From: Oryzomonas sagensis
GTDB taxonomy: Bacteria; Desulfobacterota; Desulfuromonadia; Geobacterales; Pseudopelobacteraceae
Assembly: GCF_008802355.1 (NCBI RefSeq)
Contig: NZ_VZRA01000002.1
Coordinates: 343,642 to 407,641 of the forward strand
Direction of reading: 5' to 3'
DNA length: 64,000 nt
Shown here piece after piece: positions 1 to 8,193 of the stretch; the first letter of the stretch is position 1; each line of letters starts with the position of its first letter. The notes below the pieces were generated by a model. That model worked only from the letters and a program-made list of their open reading frames with translations. It made no database searches and was not told the DNA's origin. The position numbers and the translations under genes are program-made.

Positions 1-480
1 GGTGTCGAATTCCAGGTAATCAAGCTGGCGCGCGAGTTTTTCGTAATCGATCCCGACGCCGTTTTCCCGGCAGTAGTCATGAATATCCGCCGCTTCCTCG
101 GCAGTGCAATAGACCACTTCATGGCAGCAATTACCGCACCCCTTGTGGCAGAACGGGGGGGCGTAGCCGAACCTCCTGTCCCGTTCGATCAGGGAGTCGA
201 TGGTGGCATCCACCAGCTCGTGCACCACGCGCGTTCGCTCCCTGCCGCCGCCCAGATAGCTTTCCCCGATCCGCCGGAACTCTTTCCAGAGCGCTTCCGC
301 CGGGATATCCGCCGGTTCGTCCGCTAGATTGCCGTACAGGAGCATGTCGCCGTCTTTGATGACCTGCTCCTCCACCCACCGGCGATCCTCGTTGAAGGGG
401 AGGGTGTGGCCCGAGCCGCAGCAGTTCTTATATTTTTTCCCGCTGCCGCAGGAGCAGGGATCATTGCGGCCGATCTTCAT
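1..480 (-). CDS. SEC-C motif and YkgJ-like cysteine-cluster protein (3' partial)
   Basis: The reading frame is open from ATG at 480 to the left edge, so the C-terminus is missing. Residues 1-22 form a SEC-C zinc-binding motif ([16 protein letters not shown]), here N-terminal although it is usually C-terminal. A second cluster follows near residues 118-126 (CHKGCGNCC, then VYC), typical of UPF0153/YkgJ-like proteins that chelate zinc or iron. Both modules are small metal-binding folds; no catalytic activity can be assigned. The fusion of the two is visible in the sequence, and its role is unknown. Confidence 0.75.
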   Translation of the reverse strand, partial: MKIGRNDPCSCGSGKKYKNCCGSGHTLPFNEDRRWVEEQVIKDGDMLLYGNLADEPADIPAEALWKEFRRIGESYLGGGRERTRVVHELVDATIDSLIERDRRFGYAPPFCHKGCGNCCHEVVYCTAEEAADIHDYCRENGVGIDYEKLARQLDYLEFDT

Positions 481-657
481 GGTACGTGCCTCGAACGATG
501 CGCGCCGCCTGGCTGGATGTTGAGCAAGGCGGGGCGGCATTGAATAATTGATGCTTGTTTGTTACTGTTATAGGTAAGAATACACCATGAGGGCCACCCA
601 TTAAAAGGCTGCCTCATGCGGTGAGGAGCATATCACAGAATAGGGGAGGAACACATC

Positions 658-801
658 ATGGTAACAGAAAAACAGTGTCCCGAATGTCAGGGCAAGATGA
701 TCCTGCTGCCCGGCTGAGGCGGCCTCTTCTGGCGGTGCCAGAAGTGCGGATTAAAGCTTATGTACAACAACGAACAGGATGCCGATTGCCGCTGTTCCTA
801 A
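658..801 (+). pseudogene. Small C4 zinc-ribbon protein interrupted by in-frame TGA
   Basis: ATG at 658 follows AGGGGAGGAACACATC, a good ribosome binding site. The frame gives CPEC and then, after a TGA at 715-717, continues without another stop through FWRCQKCG to a TAA at 799-801. The two CXXC pairs on either side of the TGA make one complete zinc ribbon of 47 codons, like the C4 fingers of topoisomerase type. A single CGA-to-TGA change would explain the break (arginine is plausible between the two glycines). Selenocysteine is conceivable but less likely; see findings. Confidence 0.55.
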
Positions 802-813
802 AGGAAGCCGGCC

Positions 814-963
814 TTGACCTCTGCGGATTTGAAGACGTCGCTGCACCTCTTCGGCCTTGGCGAACGTGCGGCCATCGTGGAGATCAAGGCCCGTCACCAA
901 AGGCGCATGTGGCGGCAGTTCAAGACCGATCCGTTGTGGGGGGAGAGGCAGGGGAGGGCGTAG
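814..963 (+). CDS. Short J-domain-like fragment
   Basis: TTG at 814 is preceded by AAGGAAG with six bases of spacing. The 49-residue product contains LHLFGLGERAAIVEIKARHQ, which resembles helix I and the start of helix II of DnaJ-type J domains. The frame ends before any HPD motif, the residues that would stimulate Hsp70 ATPase. It directly follows the broken zinc-ribbon gene, so this may be a degraded two-gene locus. A chance frame cannot be excluded. Confidence 0.3.
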   Translation: MTSADLKTSLHLFGLGERAAIVEIKARHQRRMWRQFKTDPLWGERQGRA

Positions 964-1072
964 TTTTCAAGTTTTTGATGTTTGTCGGTCTGACCATGTG
1001 TTTTTGTTCTTGCAAAAATTATGATATGATAGCCCTGCCGGAATGAAGGAGAGTACAAAAAGGAGCAGCGCC

Positions 1073-1264
1073 ATGCAACCTGGGGAAGCGCAATACATCA
1101 CCAGCAGCACCGGCAGGAAAAAAGCCGTTATCCTGCCTATCCGCGAATACCAGCGGCTGCTTGAGGATTTGCATGATCTGACGGTAGTTGCCGAACGGCG
1201 TGAGGAATATCCCATTTCGCTTGATGAAATGAAGAAACGCCTGGCCGACCATGCCCCCGTTTAG
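1073..1264 (+). CDS. Phd/YefM-type antitoxin
   Basis: This is a 63-residue protein. The start at 1073 is preferred over ATG 1043 because AGGAG lies seven bases upstream of it. The N-terminal half (YITSSTGRKKAVILPIREY, then a short helix) has the pattern of short antitoxins that bind operator DNA and neutralise a RelE/ParE toxin. The C-terminal tail, rich in charged residues (EYPISLDEMKKRL), is the likely toxin-wrapping segment. The stop overlaps the toxin start by 14 bases, which implies translational coupling and autoregulation. Confidence 0.8.
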   Translation: MQPGEAQYITSSTGRKKAVILPIREYQRLLEDLHDLTVVAERREEYPISLDEMKKRLADHAPV

Positions 1265-1517
1265 CATCCTGCTAAAACCTTCGGTTGAGAAAGATCTGCG
1301 CAAACTTCCCGCATCCGTTGTGCGGCAGGTATTTGAAGCTTTTGAACGATTGGCCGAAGATCCCGCCGTCCCTCCCGACCGCAAACTATCCGGCACCGAG
1401 CGAACCTGGCGCCACAGAATCGGTGATTATCGCATCGTCTATGAACTGGACCTTGCCAACCGCACGGTCATAATTCACTATGTACGCCACCGCAGGGAAG
1501 TTTATCGTCGTTTGTAA
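1251..1517 (+). CDS. RelE/ParE-superfamily toxin
   Basis: This 88-residue protein has the full RelE-like layout: FSILLKPSVEKDLRKLP at the N-terminus, a two-helix segment, then GTERTWRHRIGDYRIVYEL and a C-terminal strand ending in VRHRREVYRR. The RIGDYRIVYE block and the terminal basic residues are the family hallmarks for ribosome-dependent mRNA cleavage. Whether it acts as an mRNase or a gyrase poison cannot be told from sequence alone. The gene overlaps its antitoxin by 14 bases in one operon. Length is normal for the family and no damage is visible. Confidence 0.82.
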   Translation: MPPFSILLKPSVEKDLRKLPASVVRQVFEAFERLAEDPAVPPDRKLSGTERTWRHRIGDYRIVYELDLANRTVIIHYVRHRREVYRRL

Positions 1518-1571
1518 ACCCGCCTATCATATATCCGTCAGCCCCTTCGATACGGTTTTTGCTTATACCTG

Positions 1572-2000
1572 CTAAGTGTTTTGAGGCGGTATCCCCATCA
1601 GGTAGAAAGTAAGTTCGGCATCTCCGCGTTGGAACTTTGGCCGTAAGTCTGCTCTCATTGTTTTTATCAGATCATTGATAAGTCGATCATGGTGCTCAAG
1701 GCTCTTGTTTGGATTACTATATGAGTTGTACTCGATAAATGCGTTGAGAGAACGCATAACGGCAGGCGGCGCAACCAATTTTAGGCCATTGACGGCATCC
1801 GAATGCCTCTCTTGTGCGGCGAGTGAATTTCGACCTTCTACCATTCCTGATAACGCAAATATGTACTCTCGATACAACTCTAGTTTCAACCTCCTCCAAT
1901 CAGCTTCATGTTCTCGGCTTTTGGCAAAGTAGTTCGTGAGTGCCACGACAGTAATTGCTGTACCCGCAGAGATCACCGCTGTCAATGTTGCTGCGTCCAT
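1572..2000 (-). CDS. Hypothetical protein with N-terminal membrane segment
   Basis: The product has 142 residues. Residues 5-25 (LTAVISAGTAITVVALTNYFA) form a single hydrophobic helix, followed by a charged helix starting at KSREHEADWRRLKLELYREY. This layout is common in small phage- or island-borne hypothetical proteins of unknown role. The start overlaps the end of the upstream gene by 19 bases, so the pair is probably co-translated. Local base composition is more AT-rich than the neighbouring sucCD, which hints at acquired DNA. No function is proposed. Confidence 0.6.
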   Translation of the reverse strand: MDAATLTAVISAGTAITVVALTNYFAKSREHEADWRRLKLELYREYIFALSGMVEGRNSLAAQERHSDAVNGLKLVAPPAVMRSLNAFIEYNSYSNPNKSLEHHDRLINDLIKTMRADLRPKFQRGDAELTFYLMGIPPQNT

Positions 2001-2200
2001 AGCGTTACCTCGCTTACTGTATCAGGAATTGTATAGCCATTGCCGAAGGACAAAGAACAGAATCCATGCTCCATGATCGAAAAGTCACTGATTGTTTTGC
2101 CTATGATTATTTCTCGGATTATTTCACATTCATCGAACCAAAGGGATATATGATCGCGGCACTCGTCCAGAATTTTAGCTGAAATATCATTTATTGCCAC
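1982..2200 (-). CDS. Small hypothetical protein
   Basis: GTG at 2200 is chosen because GGAGGGA lies five bases upstream. A farther in-frame start at 2245 would overlap the sucD terminator region. The 72-residue product (AINDISAKILDECRDHISLWF..., then CSLSFGNGYTIPDTVSEVTLW) has no recognised motif. It precedes and overlaps the membrane-anchored hypothetical gene. The AT-rich composition matches that gene and differs from sucCD. Confidence 0.5.
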   Translation of the reverse strand: MAINDISAKILDECRDHISLWFDECEIIREIIIGKTISDFSIMEHGFCSLSFGNGYTIPDTVSEVTLWTQQH

Positions 2201-2244
2201 AAAAATCCCTCCAAAATGTCTCACGCCACCCCTCGCAACGAACA

Positions 2245-2276
2245 AAGCCCCGCCTCCCTCACGGGAAACGGGGCTT
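2245..2276 (-). terminator. Intrinsic terminator of sucCD
   Basis: An AAGCCCCG arm pairs perfectly with CGGGGCTT across a 16-base loop. On the minus strand the hairpin is followed by TTGTTCG. It lies 25 bases past the sucD stop. Confidence 0.65.
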
Positions 2277-2300
2277 GCTCACACCCTTGCTATCGTTACG

Positions 2301-3227
2301 CTACTTCTTCGCCTTTTTCGCCGCCGGTTTCGCCGGGTGCGCGGTGTGCTTGCCCGCCGCCTTCAACGCTTCCTTCATGGCGTGCCCCATCCTGGTCGGG
2401 CTCTCGGCCACCACGACCCCGCATTCGTTCAGGGTGCGGATCTTGTCCTCGGCTTTTCCCTTGCCGCCGGTGATGATGGCCCCGGCATGGCCCATGCGCT
2501 TGCCCGGAGGTGCCGTGACCCCGGCGATGAACGCCGCCACCGGCTTCTTCATGTTCTCCCTGATCCAGTAGGCCGCCTCTTCCTCGGCCCCGCCGCCGAT
2601 CTCGCCGATCATGAACACCGCCTCGGTGTTCGGGTCGTTGTTGAACTGCTCCAGCACGTCGATGAACTTCATGCCGATGATCGGGTCGCCGCCGATGCCG
2701 ACGCAGGTGGACTGCCCCAGCCCCATGTCGGTCAACTGCTTCACCGCCTCGTAGGTCAGGGTGCCGCTGCGGGAGACCACCCCCACCTTGCCCGGCTTGT
2801 GGATGTAGCCCGGCATGATGCCCAGCTTGCACTGGCCCGGGGTGATGACGCCGGGGCAGTTGGGACCCACCAGCAGGGTCCGGCTCCGCTCCTGCACCGA
2901 CCGGGCCAGGACCATGTCCCGCACCGGTATCCCCTCGGTGATGCACACTGCCAGGTCCAACTCGGCGGCGCAGGCCTCCAGGATGGCGTCGGCCGCCGCC
3001 GGGGGCGGGACGAAGATCATGGAGACGTTGGCCCTGGTGTAGCGCACCGCCTCTTCCACGGTGTTGAACACCGGGATGCCGTCGATGTGGATGCCCCCCT
3101 TGCCGGGGGTGACGCCGGCCACGATGTTGGTGCCGTAGGCCCGGCACTGCTGGGTATGGAACAGGCCGCTGCGGCCGGTGATCCCCTGCACGACGATCCG
3201 CGAATTCTTATCGATAAGAATGGACAT
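2301..3227 (-). CDS. sucD: Succinyl-CoA synthetase alpha subunit
   Basis: This is the ligase subunit that carries the phosphohistidine in the reversible step succinyl-CoA + phosphate + NDP to succinate + CoA + NTP in the TCA cycle. The 308-residue protein has the N-terminal CoA-binding Rossmann domain ([17 protein letters not shown]), the GPNCPGVI segment, and the active-site histidine in RMGHAGAII near residue 247. It ends in a lysine/alanine-rich tail that the core family does not need. It starts one base after the sucC stop, so the two subunits are translationally linked. Geobacter-type organisms also use a succinyl:acetate CoA-transferase at this step. Confidence 0.95.
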   Translation of the reverse strand: MSILIDKNSRIVVQGITGRSGLFHTQQCRAYGTNIVAGVTPGKGGIHIDGIPVFNTVEEAVRYTRANVSMIFVPPPAAADAILEACAAELDLAVCITEGIPVRDMVLARSVQERSRTLLVGPNCPGVITPGQCKLGIMPGYIHKPGKVGVVSRSGTLTYEAVKQLTDMGLGQSTCVGIGGDPIIGMKFIDVLEQFNNDPNTEAVFMIGEIGGGAEEEAAYWIRENMKKPVAAFIAGVTAPPGKRMGHAGAIITGGKGKAEDKIRTLNECGVVVAESPTRMGHAMKEALKAAGKHTAHPAKPAAKKAKK

Positions 3228-3228
3228 A

Positions 3229-4395
3229 TTACTTTACCCCCCCCAGCATCTTGACGATCCGCTTGGCGCCGTCCCCCAGGTTGTCGCCCACCTGCACGTT
3301 CAGCCCCGATTCCATGAGGAGGCGTTTGCCCTCCTCCACGTTGCTGCCGTCCATGCGCACCACGATGGGGAGGTGGCACTGCACCTCGTTGGCCGCCTCG
3401 ATGATCCCCTGGGCGATGACGTCGCAGCGCATGATGCCGCCGAAGATGTTGACGAAGACCGCCCGTACGTCGCAGTCCTCCAGGATGATCTTGAACGCCT
3501 CGGTGACCTTCTCCCGCGTGGCCCCGCCCCCCACGTCCAGGAAATTGGCCGGTTCGCCGCCGAACTCCTTGAGCACGTCCAGGGTGGCCATGGCCAGCCC
3601 CGCGCCGTTGACCATGCAGCCGATGGAGCCTTCCAGCTTGATGTAGGCCAGGTCGTACTTGCCGGCGTTGATCTCCAGCGGGTCGAGCTGGGAGTAGTCC
3701 ACCATGTCCGGGTATTCCCGATGGCGGTACACGGCGTTGTCGTCGAAGGCCACCTTGCCGTCCATGGCCAGAAGCCACCCGGCCTTGGTGACCACCAGGG
3801 GGTTGATCTCCACCAGGTTGCAGTCCTTGTCCAGGCAGCAGCGGTACAGGTTGAGGATCAACTCCACGCAGTCCTCGCACACCACCCCGGAGAGCCCCAG
3901 GGCCAGGGCCATCTTGCGGGCCTGGTAGGGACGCAGCCCCATGAGCGGGTCAATGGTCAGGACGTGGATCTTTTCCGGGGATTTGTGGGCCACCTCCTCG
4001 ATGTCCATCCCCCCCTCGGGGGAGGCGATGAGGCAGTAGCGCGACGTGGCCCGGTCCAGGGTGATGGAAAGGTAGAACTCGCGGGCGATCTCCACCGCCT
4101 CCTCCACCAGGATGCGGCGGACCTTGAGCCCTTCCGGCCCGGTCTGGGGGGTGACGAGCTTCTTGCCGAACAGCTCCTTGGCCACGTCGTTGGCCTGCTC
4201 CGGGTGGTGGACGATCTTGACGCCCCCCGCCTTGCCGCGGCCCCCCGCATAGATCTGGGCCTTGACTACGCAGTGGCCCCCCATCTCCTTGGCGGCCCGC
4301 TCCACCTGGTCGGCGGTTAGGGCCACCCGGCTGCGGGGCACGGGGATGCCGAAGGTGCTGAAGATCTCCTTGGCCTGGTACTCATGGATGTTCAT
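3229..4395 (-). CDS. sucC: Succinyl-CoA synthetase beta subunit
   Basis: The 388-residue protein matches the normal length of SucC. It starts with [19 protein letters not shown], the ATP-grasp nucleotide-binding lobe. It contains [18 protein letters not shown] and ends with the ligase domain ([21 protein letters not shown]), which contacts the alpha subunit and its phosphohistidine. It is the first gene of the sucCD operon and has its own promoter just upstream. No key residue appears to be missing. Confidence 0.96.
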   Translation of the reverse strand: MNIHEYQAKEIFSTFGIPVPRSRVALTADQVERAAKEMGGHCVVKAQIYAGGRGKAGGVKIVHHPEQANDVAKELFGKKLVTPQTGPEGLKVRRILVEEAVEIAREFYLSITLDRATSRYCLIASPEGGMDIEEVAHKSPEKIHVLTIDPLMGLRPYQARKMALALGLSGVVCEDCVELILNLYRCCLDKDCNLVEINPLVVTKAGWLLAMDGKVAFDDNAVYRHREYPDMVDYSQLDPLEINAGKYDLAYIKLEGSIGCMVNGAGLAMATLDVLKEFGGEPANFLDVGGGATREKVTEAFKIILEDCDVRAVFVNIFGGIMRCDVIAQGIIEAANEVQCHLPIVVRMDGSNVEEGKRLLMESGLNVQVGDNLGDGAKRIVKMLGGVK

Positions 4396-4425
4396 GGCAA
4401 GCTCCGTCCGTCGGGATTTTGATGG

Positions 4426-4453
4426 AGTATACCAAGAAATATGGTGGAGACAA
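4426..4453 (-). promoter_or_regulatory. sucC: Sigma-70 promoter of sucCD
   Basis: Reading the minus strand, TTGTCT (4453-4448) and TATACT (4431-4426) are separated by 16 bases. Transcription would start near 4419, leaving a leader of about 25 bases before the sucC ATG. Confidence 0.6.
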
Positions 4454-4553
4454 GGGGATTTTACTATGGGTGAAATGTTTTATTTTAAATAAAATTTATT
4501 TTGCCTGGAGATAACCGAAGAAAGGTTTGAGGCTCTTGCAGAAGTTCAAAAGA

Positions 4554-4650
4554 CCCCTCTCCCTGCGGCCACCCTCTCCCGCAGGGAGAGGGGCGCATCA
4601 GCATCCCTTCTCCTCTCGGGAGAAGGTGCCCCGAAGGGGCGGATGAGGGG
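4554..4650 (+). repeat. REP-like cluster of GC-rich inverted repeats
   Basis: Three hairpins lie in a row: CCCCTCTCCCTGCGG with its exact complement (4554-4593), CCTTCTCC with its partner (4606-4626), and GCCCC/GGGGC (4628-4640). This compound repeat is typical of dispersed extragenic palindromes. It sits between tsaB (3' end) and the sucC promoter. Confidence 0.7.
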
Positions 4651-4712
4651 CATTTTGACTTGTACAAAGAAACGAACCGGACATTACCGATTTTTGGGCT
4701 TTCGTTCTGAAA

Positions 4713-5432
4713 TTACCGTGACTGGCGGGTATTCTGTTGGTCGATCTTGGCGTATTCCGCCTCGGAGGGGCGCAGGTAGACCGGCAGGAGGCGCTCCGGC
4801 GTCAGGGCGGCGCTGTTCCGGTAGGCGTGAAGGGCCAGGAGCGCGCCGTTGGCGGCGTGGCCCGCGTGGTGGAAGGGGGAGGGGAAGCGGGCCAGTTCGC
4901 CCATGCGTTCGGCGATGACCTGGCGGTAGCGGAGCGCGCCGTCGCCGGCAAAGATGACCGGCGTATGGGTGGCGGCGGAGAGTTTATCCAAAAACGCCTC
5001 CGGCCCCATGACGCACTCCGCCATGAGGGGGGCGGGGAGCGGGGCGGAGCAGTCGTACAGAGCGGCGTAGACCTCGTTCTTGCGGGCGTCCAGCAGGGGG
5101 CAGACCGGCAGGGAGGCCAGGGGGAAGTTCATGGCAAGCAGGGCCAGGGTGGAGAAGCCGACGCACGGCCTGCCGGTGGCCAGGGCCAGCCCCTGAATCG
5201 TGGCGACGCCGGCCCGCACCCCGGTAAAGGAGCCGGGGCCGACGGCGCAGGTAAAGAGGTCGATGGCGTCGATCGTGAGCCCCGCGGCGGCCAGCATGCG
5301 TTCGATCTCCGGTATGAGGCGCGCCGACAGGGTCTTGTTGGCGCTGAACAGGGTCTCGGCGACGATGGTTTCGTCGGAGGTCAGGGCGATGCTGGCGATG
5401 GCGGTGGAGGAGTCGATGCTGATGATGTGCAT
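4713..5432 (-). CDS. tsaB: tRNA threonylcarbamoyladenosine biosynthesis protein TsaB
   Basis: TsaB is the non-catalytic ASKHA-fold partner of TsaD, needed with TsaC and TsaE to place t6A at position 37 of ANN-decoding tRNAs. The 239-residue protein starts with IISIDSSTAIASIAL and has GPGSFTGVRAG at residues 65-75, the clearest family signature, followed by LLDARKNEVYAALY. It lacks the TsaD metal-site histidines, as expected for TsaB. It lies downstream of the respiratory gene run, separated by a palindromic repeat, so it may be transcribed independently. Confidence 0.93.
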   Translation of the reverse strand: MHIISIDSSTAIASIALTSDETIVAETLFSANKTLSARLIPEIERMLAAAGLTIDAIDLFTCAVGPGSFTGVRAGVATIQGLALATGRPCVGFSTLALLAMNFPLASLPVCPLLDARKNEVYAALYDCSAPLPAPLMAECVMGPEAFLDKLSAATHTPVIFAGDGALRYRQVIAERMGELARFPSPFHHAGHAANGALLALHAYRNSAALTPERLLPVYLRPSEAEYAKIDQQNTRQSR

Positions 5433-5484
5433 TAATTGGGTTCCCGGTGGCTAGTGGATTAATTACCTCTTCCCAACTCTCCCT

Positions 5485-5524
5485 CATGGGACTTATGCGT
5501 CCCATAGGACCCATAGGTCCCAGA
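5485..5524. repeat. Copy 1 of the CATAGGACC palindromic repeat
   Basis: CATGGGACTTATGCGTCCCATAGG and then ACCCATAGGTCCCAGAG: short inverted and direct repeats built on (C/T)ATAGGNCC. Related copies occur at 7036-7077, 12523-12569 and 19936-19980, always between genes. Confidence 0.65.
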
Positions 5525-5550
5525 GCCGGAGGCCGGGGAGGGGCTGCTGC

Positions 5551-6093
5551 TTACTCGTCCTCCGGCGGTATCCGGCCGGTCCTCTGGACGAATTCCAGCT
5601 GTTCGGCCTTGCGGCCGAGGGCCTCCCGGCAGAAGCTCCAGATACGGTAGCTCTCCACCGACAGGATGGTGACCCCGGAGCCGAGGACGGCCCAGAAGTT
5701 GTCGTCCAGCGCCTTGGCGAAGTGGTAGAAGAGAAAGAAGCCGGTCAGGTAGCCCACATGGCAGAAGCTGCTCTTGTGCTCCAGGCCCGCCGTCATGCGC
5801 GAGAGGCTCAGGATGATGGCGGAGAAGGTGTAGAACAGGAGGACGATGCTGATGATGTGGGGCGCCGGCGGCGGGCCGAGGGCTGCCACGACCGTGTCGG
5901 GCAGGGGGAGCATGGGGAAGTCGCGCCATGCCGTCATGCAGACGAGCATGAACAGGGAAAAGGCCCACAGACCCCGGTTGGAGAAACGGCCGAGACGCTT
6001 GATGTCAGCCCTGAGCTGCTGTTCGAACAGCTCGACCTGGCTCTGCTGCGGCGCCAGGTCGGTTGCCGGCTGATTGTCGACGGTCTGTGTCAT
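5551..6093 (-). CDS. Membrane protein at the end of the cbc-like operon
   Basis: The product has about 180 residues from ATG 6093; an upstream start at 6153 would add 20 residues. It has a charged cytoplasmic start with a coiled-coil-like QQSQVELFEQQLRADIKRL, then roughly four hydrophobic helices (LWAFSLFMLVCMTAW, IISIVLLFYTFSAIILSL, VGYLTGFFLFYHFA, FWAVLGSGVTIL). No heme motif or catalytic residue is seen. It follows the heme sensor-like gene within the same minus-strand run, so a role linked to the respiratory complex is inferred from position only. Confidence 0.65.
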   Translation of the reverse strand: MTQTVDNQPATDLAPQQSQVELFEQQLRADIKRLGRFSNRGLWAFSLFMLVCMTAWRDFPMLPLPDTVVAALGPPPAPHIISIVLLFYTFSAIILSLSRMTAGLEHKSSFCHVGYLTGFFLFYHFAKALDDNFWAVLGSGVTILSVESYRIWSFCREALGRKAEQLEFVQRTGRIPPEDE

Positions 6094-6153
6094 CGCATAA
6101 TCCGATGTGCGCGAAACCGGAGCCAGACCCCGGTTGTGGGTTTCTTGCAGCAC

Positions 6154-6996
6154 CTAGACATCCTTCGGGACGGTTCCCTGTTCGGTAGTGGCCGGTTCTT
6201 TCCCGGCGGGACGAATCCTCTGGCTCAGGTTATAGAGGGATTGGGCAATTCTGTCAAGTTCACGGGGAAAGTGGGTGGGATGGGCCGTGGGGGTCTCACC
6301 CGCCTCCACCTGGTCGGCCAGGTGGCGCAGTCTCTGCAACGGCAGAAAGACGCTCCGGCGCAGGAGCGCCGTGACGCCGCCCACGGTCAGCACGAGGATC
6401 ATAATAGTGAAGACGATCATCTGGTTGCGGATGGAGGCCAGGGAGTTGAGCAGCATCTCCCGGGAGAGCCCGATGTCCAGGATGCCCAGCACCTTTTGTT
6501 CCGGGGGATGGACATGGCAGGCGGCATTGGCGCATTCCGGCTCGTTGTAGATGGGGGCGGTGATGGCCAGCACATCCCGGCCGTCGCCGTTGGTGAAGAT
6601 GCGCGCCTGTTCCATCTTGCCCAGGGAGGCGGACGGCGTGGCCCCGGCGTGGCAGCCGATGCACCCCTCGGTCTTCTTGTCCACCTGGCGGTCCAGTTCG
6701 TCGGAGCGGGTGGAGATGTTGACGATCCCCTTCTTGTTGAAGATGCGGATATGTTCGACCCCCTTCTGCTGGCCGATGTTGCCGATGATCGTGGTGAGCA
6801 TCTCCCGGTCGGACTTGAGCATGGCGTACCGGGTGGATTTGAGGATCGTATCGGCCAGGTTGGTGGCATAGCCGACCGTGTCCCGGTTGACCACGTTCTT
6901 GATGACCGAGTAGAGGAGGAGGAAACAGACGACGACGAATCCGGTGACGGCTATGCCGACCGGAATGAGGGCTCGTCCTGCGAGGGTTTTGAACAT
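6154..6996 (-). CDS. Heme-binding sensor-like membrane protein without kinase domain
   Basis: The start at 6996 is set by GGAGAGA eight bases upstream. A membrane helix spans residues about 10-32. A periplasmic region carries CIGCH (112-116) and a CX4CH motif, CANAACH (155-161). A second helix spans about 192-212, and a HAMP-like segment ends the 280-residue protein. The periplasmic part is clearly homologous to that of the histidine kinase at 12557-14146 (IYNEPECANAACH here, IYNQPECSTGACH there). There is no kinase, receiver or methyl-accepting domain. It sits inside the cytochrome operon, so it may sense redox state and signal through a partner. Confidence 0.75.
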   Translation of the reverse strand: MFKTLAGRALIPVGIAVTGFVVVCFLLLYSVIKNVVNRDTVGYATNLADTILKSTRYAMLKSDREMLTTIIGNIGQQKGVEHIRIFNKKGIVNISTRSDELDRQVDKKTEGCIGCHAGATPSASLGKMEQARIFTNGDGRDVLAITAPIYNEPECANAACHVHPPEQKVLGILDIGLSREMLLNSLASIRNQMIVFTIMILVLTVGGVTALLRRSVFLPLQRLRHLADQVEAGETPTAHPTHFPRELDRIAQSLYNLSQRIRPAGKEPATTEQGTVPKDV

Positions 6997-7035
6997 GGTT
7001 TCATCTCTCCGTGGTGGTAGTTGATTCAACCTTCT

Positions 7036-7077
7036 CTCTGGGGCCTATAGGTCGTATGAGTCCTATAGGCCCCAGAG
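7036..7077. repeat. Copy 2 of the CATAGGACC palindromic repeat (perfect hairpin)
   Basis: Arms of 16 bases (CTCTGGGGCCTATAGG and its exact complement) flank a 10-base loop. It lies between the dodecaheme gene and the sensor-like gene, where it could trim or attenuate the transcript. Confidence 0.75.
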
Positions 7078-7083
7078 TAGTTC

Positions 7084-8088
7084 TTATTTCGTCTTGTGGC
7101 AACTGGCGCAGTTGGCCTTGACGCTGAACGCCTCCTTGCCGTTGTGGCATGCCCCGCAGGATTTGCCTTTCTCCATGTCGGTCATGGTCGCCTTGCCGGT
7201 CACGGCCCGGTAGGGGAAGATCTTGGTGTGGCAGTCGACGCATTTGTAGGCCTGGCTATGGAACGAGTGGCTGAAGGTGACCGGCGCGGTATCCTTGACC
7301 GCAAAGCCGATGTCCTTCGGTTTCAACCCTTTGTGGCAGCGATCGCAGTTGCCGGCCACGGTAAAGACCTTGGCGCTGTTGTGGCAGGCCCCGCAGGATT
7401 TCCCCTTTTCCATGGCATGCATGGTGACCCGCGCCTTGCTGCGGGTGGTGGTGTAAATCTTGGTGTGGCAACTGCCGCACTGGAAATGGCTTGCGTGGTC
7501 GGCGTGGCTGAAGATGACGTTGCCGACGCTCTTGACGGCGAACTTCTGATCCCTGGTCGGGTGGCACGAGGCGCATTTGTCGAGGCTGAAGGCCGTTTTG
7601 CCGTTATGGCACGCCCCGCACGACTTGCCCTTCTCCATCTCCGCCATGGTGGTCCGTTTGTTGTGGCCCGCGGCGAACAGGGCCGGGTGGCAGGCGCCGC
7701 AGTCGGGGGTGGCGACCAGGTGCTTCTGATGGCTGAAACGGGTGGTGCCCGTGGCCTTCACCGCATAGGTGATCTCCTTCACCTGGTGGCAGCGGGCGCA
7801 CTCCTTCAGGGCAAAGGCGCTTTTGCCGTCATGGCAGGCGCCGCACGACTTGCCTTTCTCCATGTCGGCCATGGTGTAGGTGGCCTTTTTCTTGAACGGG
7901 TAGAGGGTGTCGTGGCAGGACTTGCAGTTGTTGGCCATCCGTTTCTGCTGGATATGCTTCTTGTGGCTGAAGACCACTTTGCCGGCATTGTTCGTCGTGA
8001 AGGTGATATCCCTGATATCCACGGCTTGTGCAATCATGCTGCATAACAGAATCGCCAGGGTGATCAAAAGCATGAGATTACGACGCAT
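7084..8088 (-). CDS. omcQ: Dodecaheme c-type cytochrome of four c7-like triheme units (OmcQ-like)
   Basis: A signal peptide (LMLLITLAILLCSMIAQA) is followed by twelve CXXCH motifs in a 334-residue protein. They fall into four repeats, each built as a CXXCH near a conserved FSHxxH, then MEKGKSCGACH, then a third CXXCH. This matches the tandem c7-type 'nanowire' cytochromes of Geobacter, which store and pass electrons in the periplasm. The histidines in FSHKKH, FSHQKH, FSHADH and FSHSFH are likely axial ligands. The gene follows the CbcB/CbcA-like genes, as OmcQ does in G. sulfurreducens; the symbol rests on this synteny and the heme count. Confidence 0.85.
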   Translation of the reverse strand: MRRNLMLLITLAILLCSMIAQAVDIRDITFTTNNAGKVVFSHKKHIQQKRMANNCKSCHDTLYPFKKKATYTMADMEKGKSCGACHDGKSAFALKECARCHQVKEITYAVKATGTTRFSHQKHLVATPDCGACHPALFAAGHNKRTTMAEMEKGKSCGACHNGKTAFSLDKCASCHPTRDQKFAVKSVGNVIFSHADHASHFQCGSCHTKIYTTTRSKARVTMHAMEKGKSCGACHNSAKVFTVAGNCDRCHKGLKPKDIGFAVKDTAPVTFSHSFHSQAYKCVDCHTKIFPYRAVTGKATMTDMEKGKSCGACHNGKEAFSVKANCASCHKTK

Positions 8089-8141
8089 GGAGCTCCTCCT
8101 GTGGATGATGTTTCTGCTCTCGTACCTCGGTTATAACAACT

Positions 8142-8164
8142 CCCTCCCCCCGTGCGGGGGAGGG
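8142..8164. repeat. GC-rich hairpin between cytochrome genes
   Basis: CCCTCCCCC pairs perfectly with GGGGGAGGG over a 5-base loop, in the 105-base gap between the cytochrome b gene and the dodecaheme gene. No T-tract follows on the minus strand, so it may set mRNA stability or partial read-through rather than full termination. Confidence 0.5.
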
Positions 8165-8193
8165 GGACCTGCATTGTCACAAGGTACTCGTGT

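Noticed and set aside
715-717. Selenocysteine codon
   Set aside because: The position lies in a glycine turn, not an active site, and no SECIS hairpin was evident; a nonsense mutation is simpler.
4554-4650. CRISPR-like repeat array
   Set aside because: The repeats are adjacent palindromes of different sequence without spacers; no CRISPR array was found anywhere in the window.
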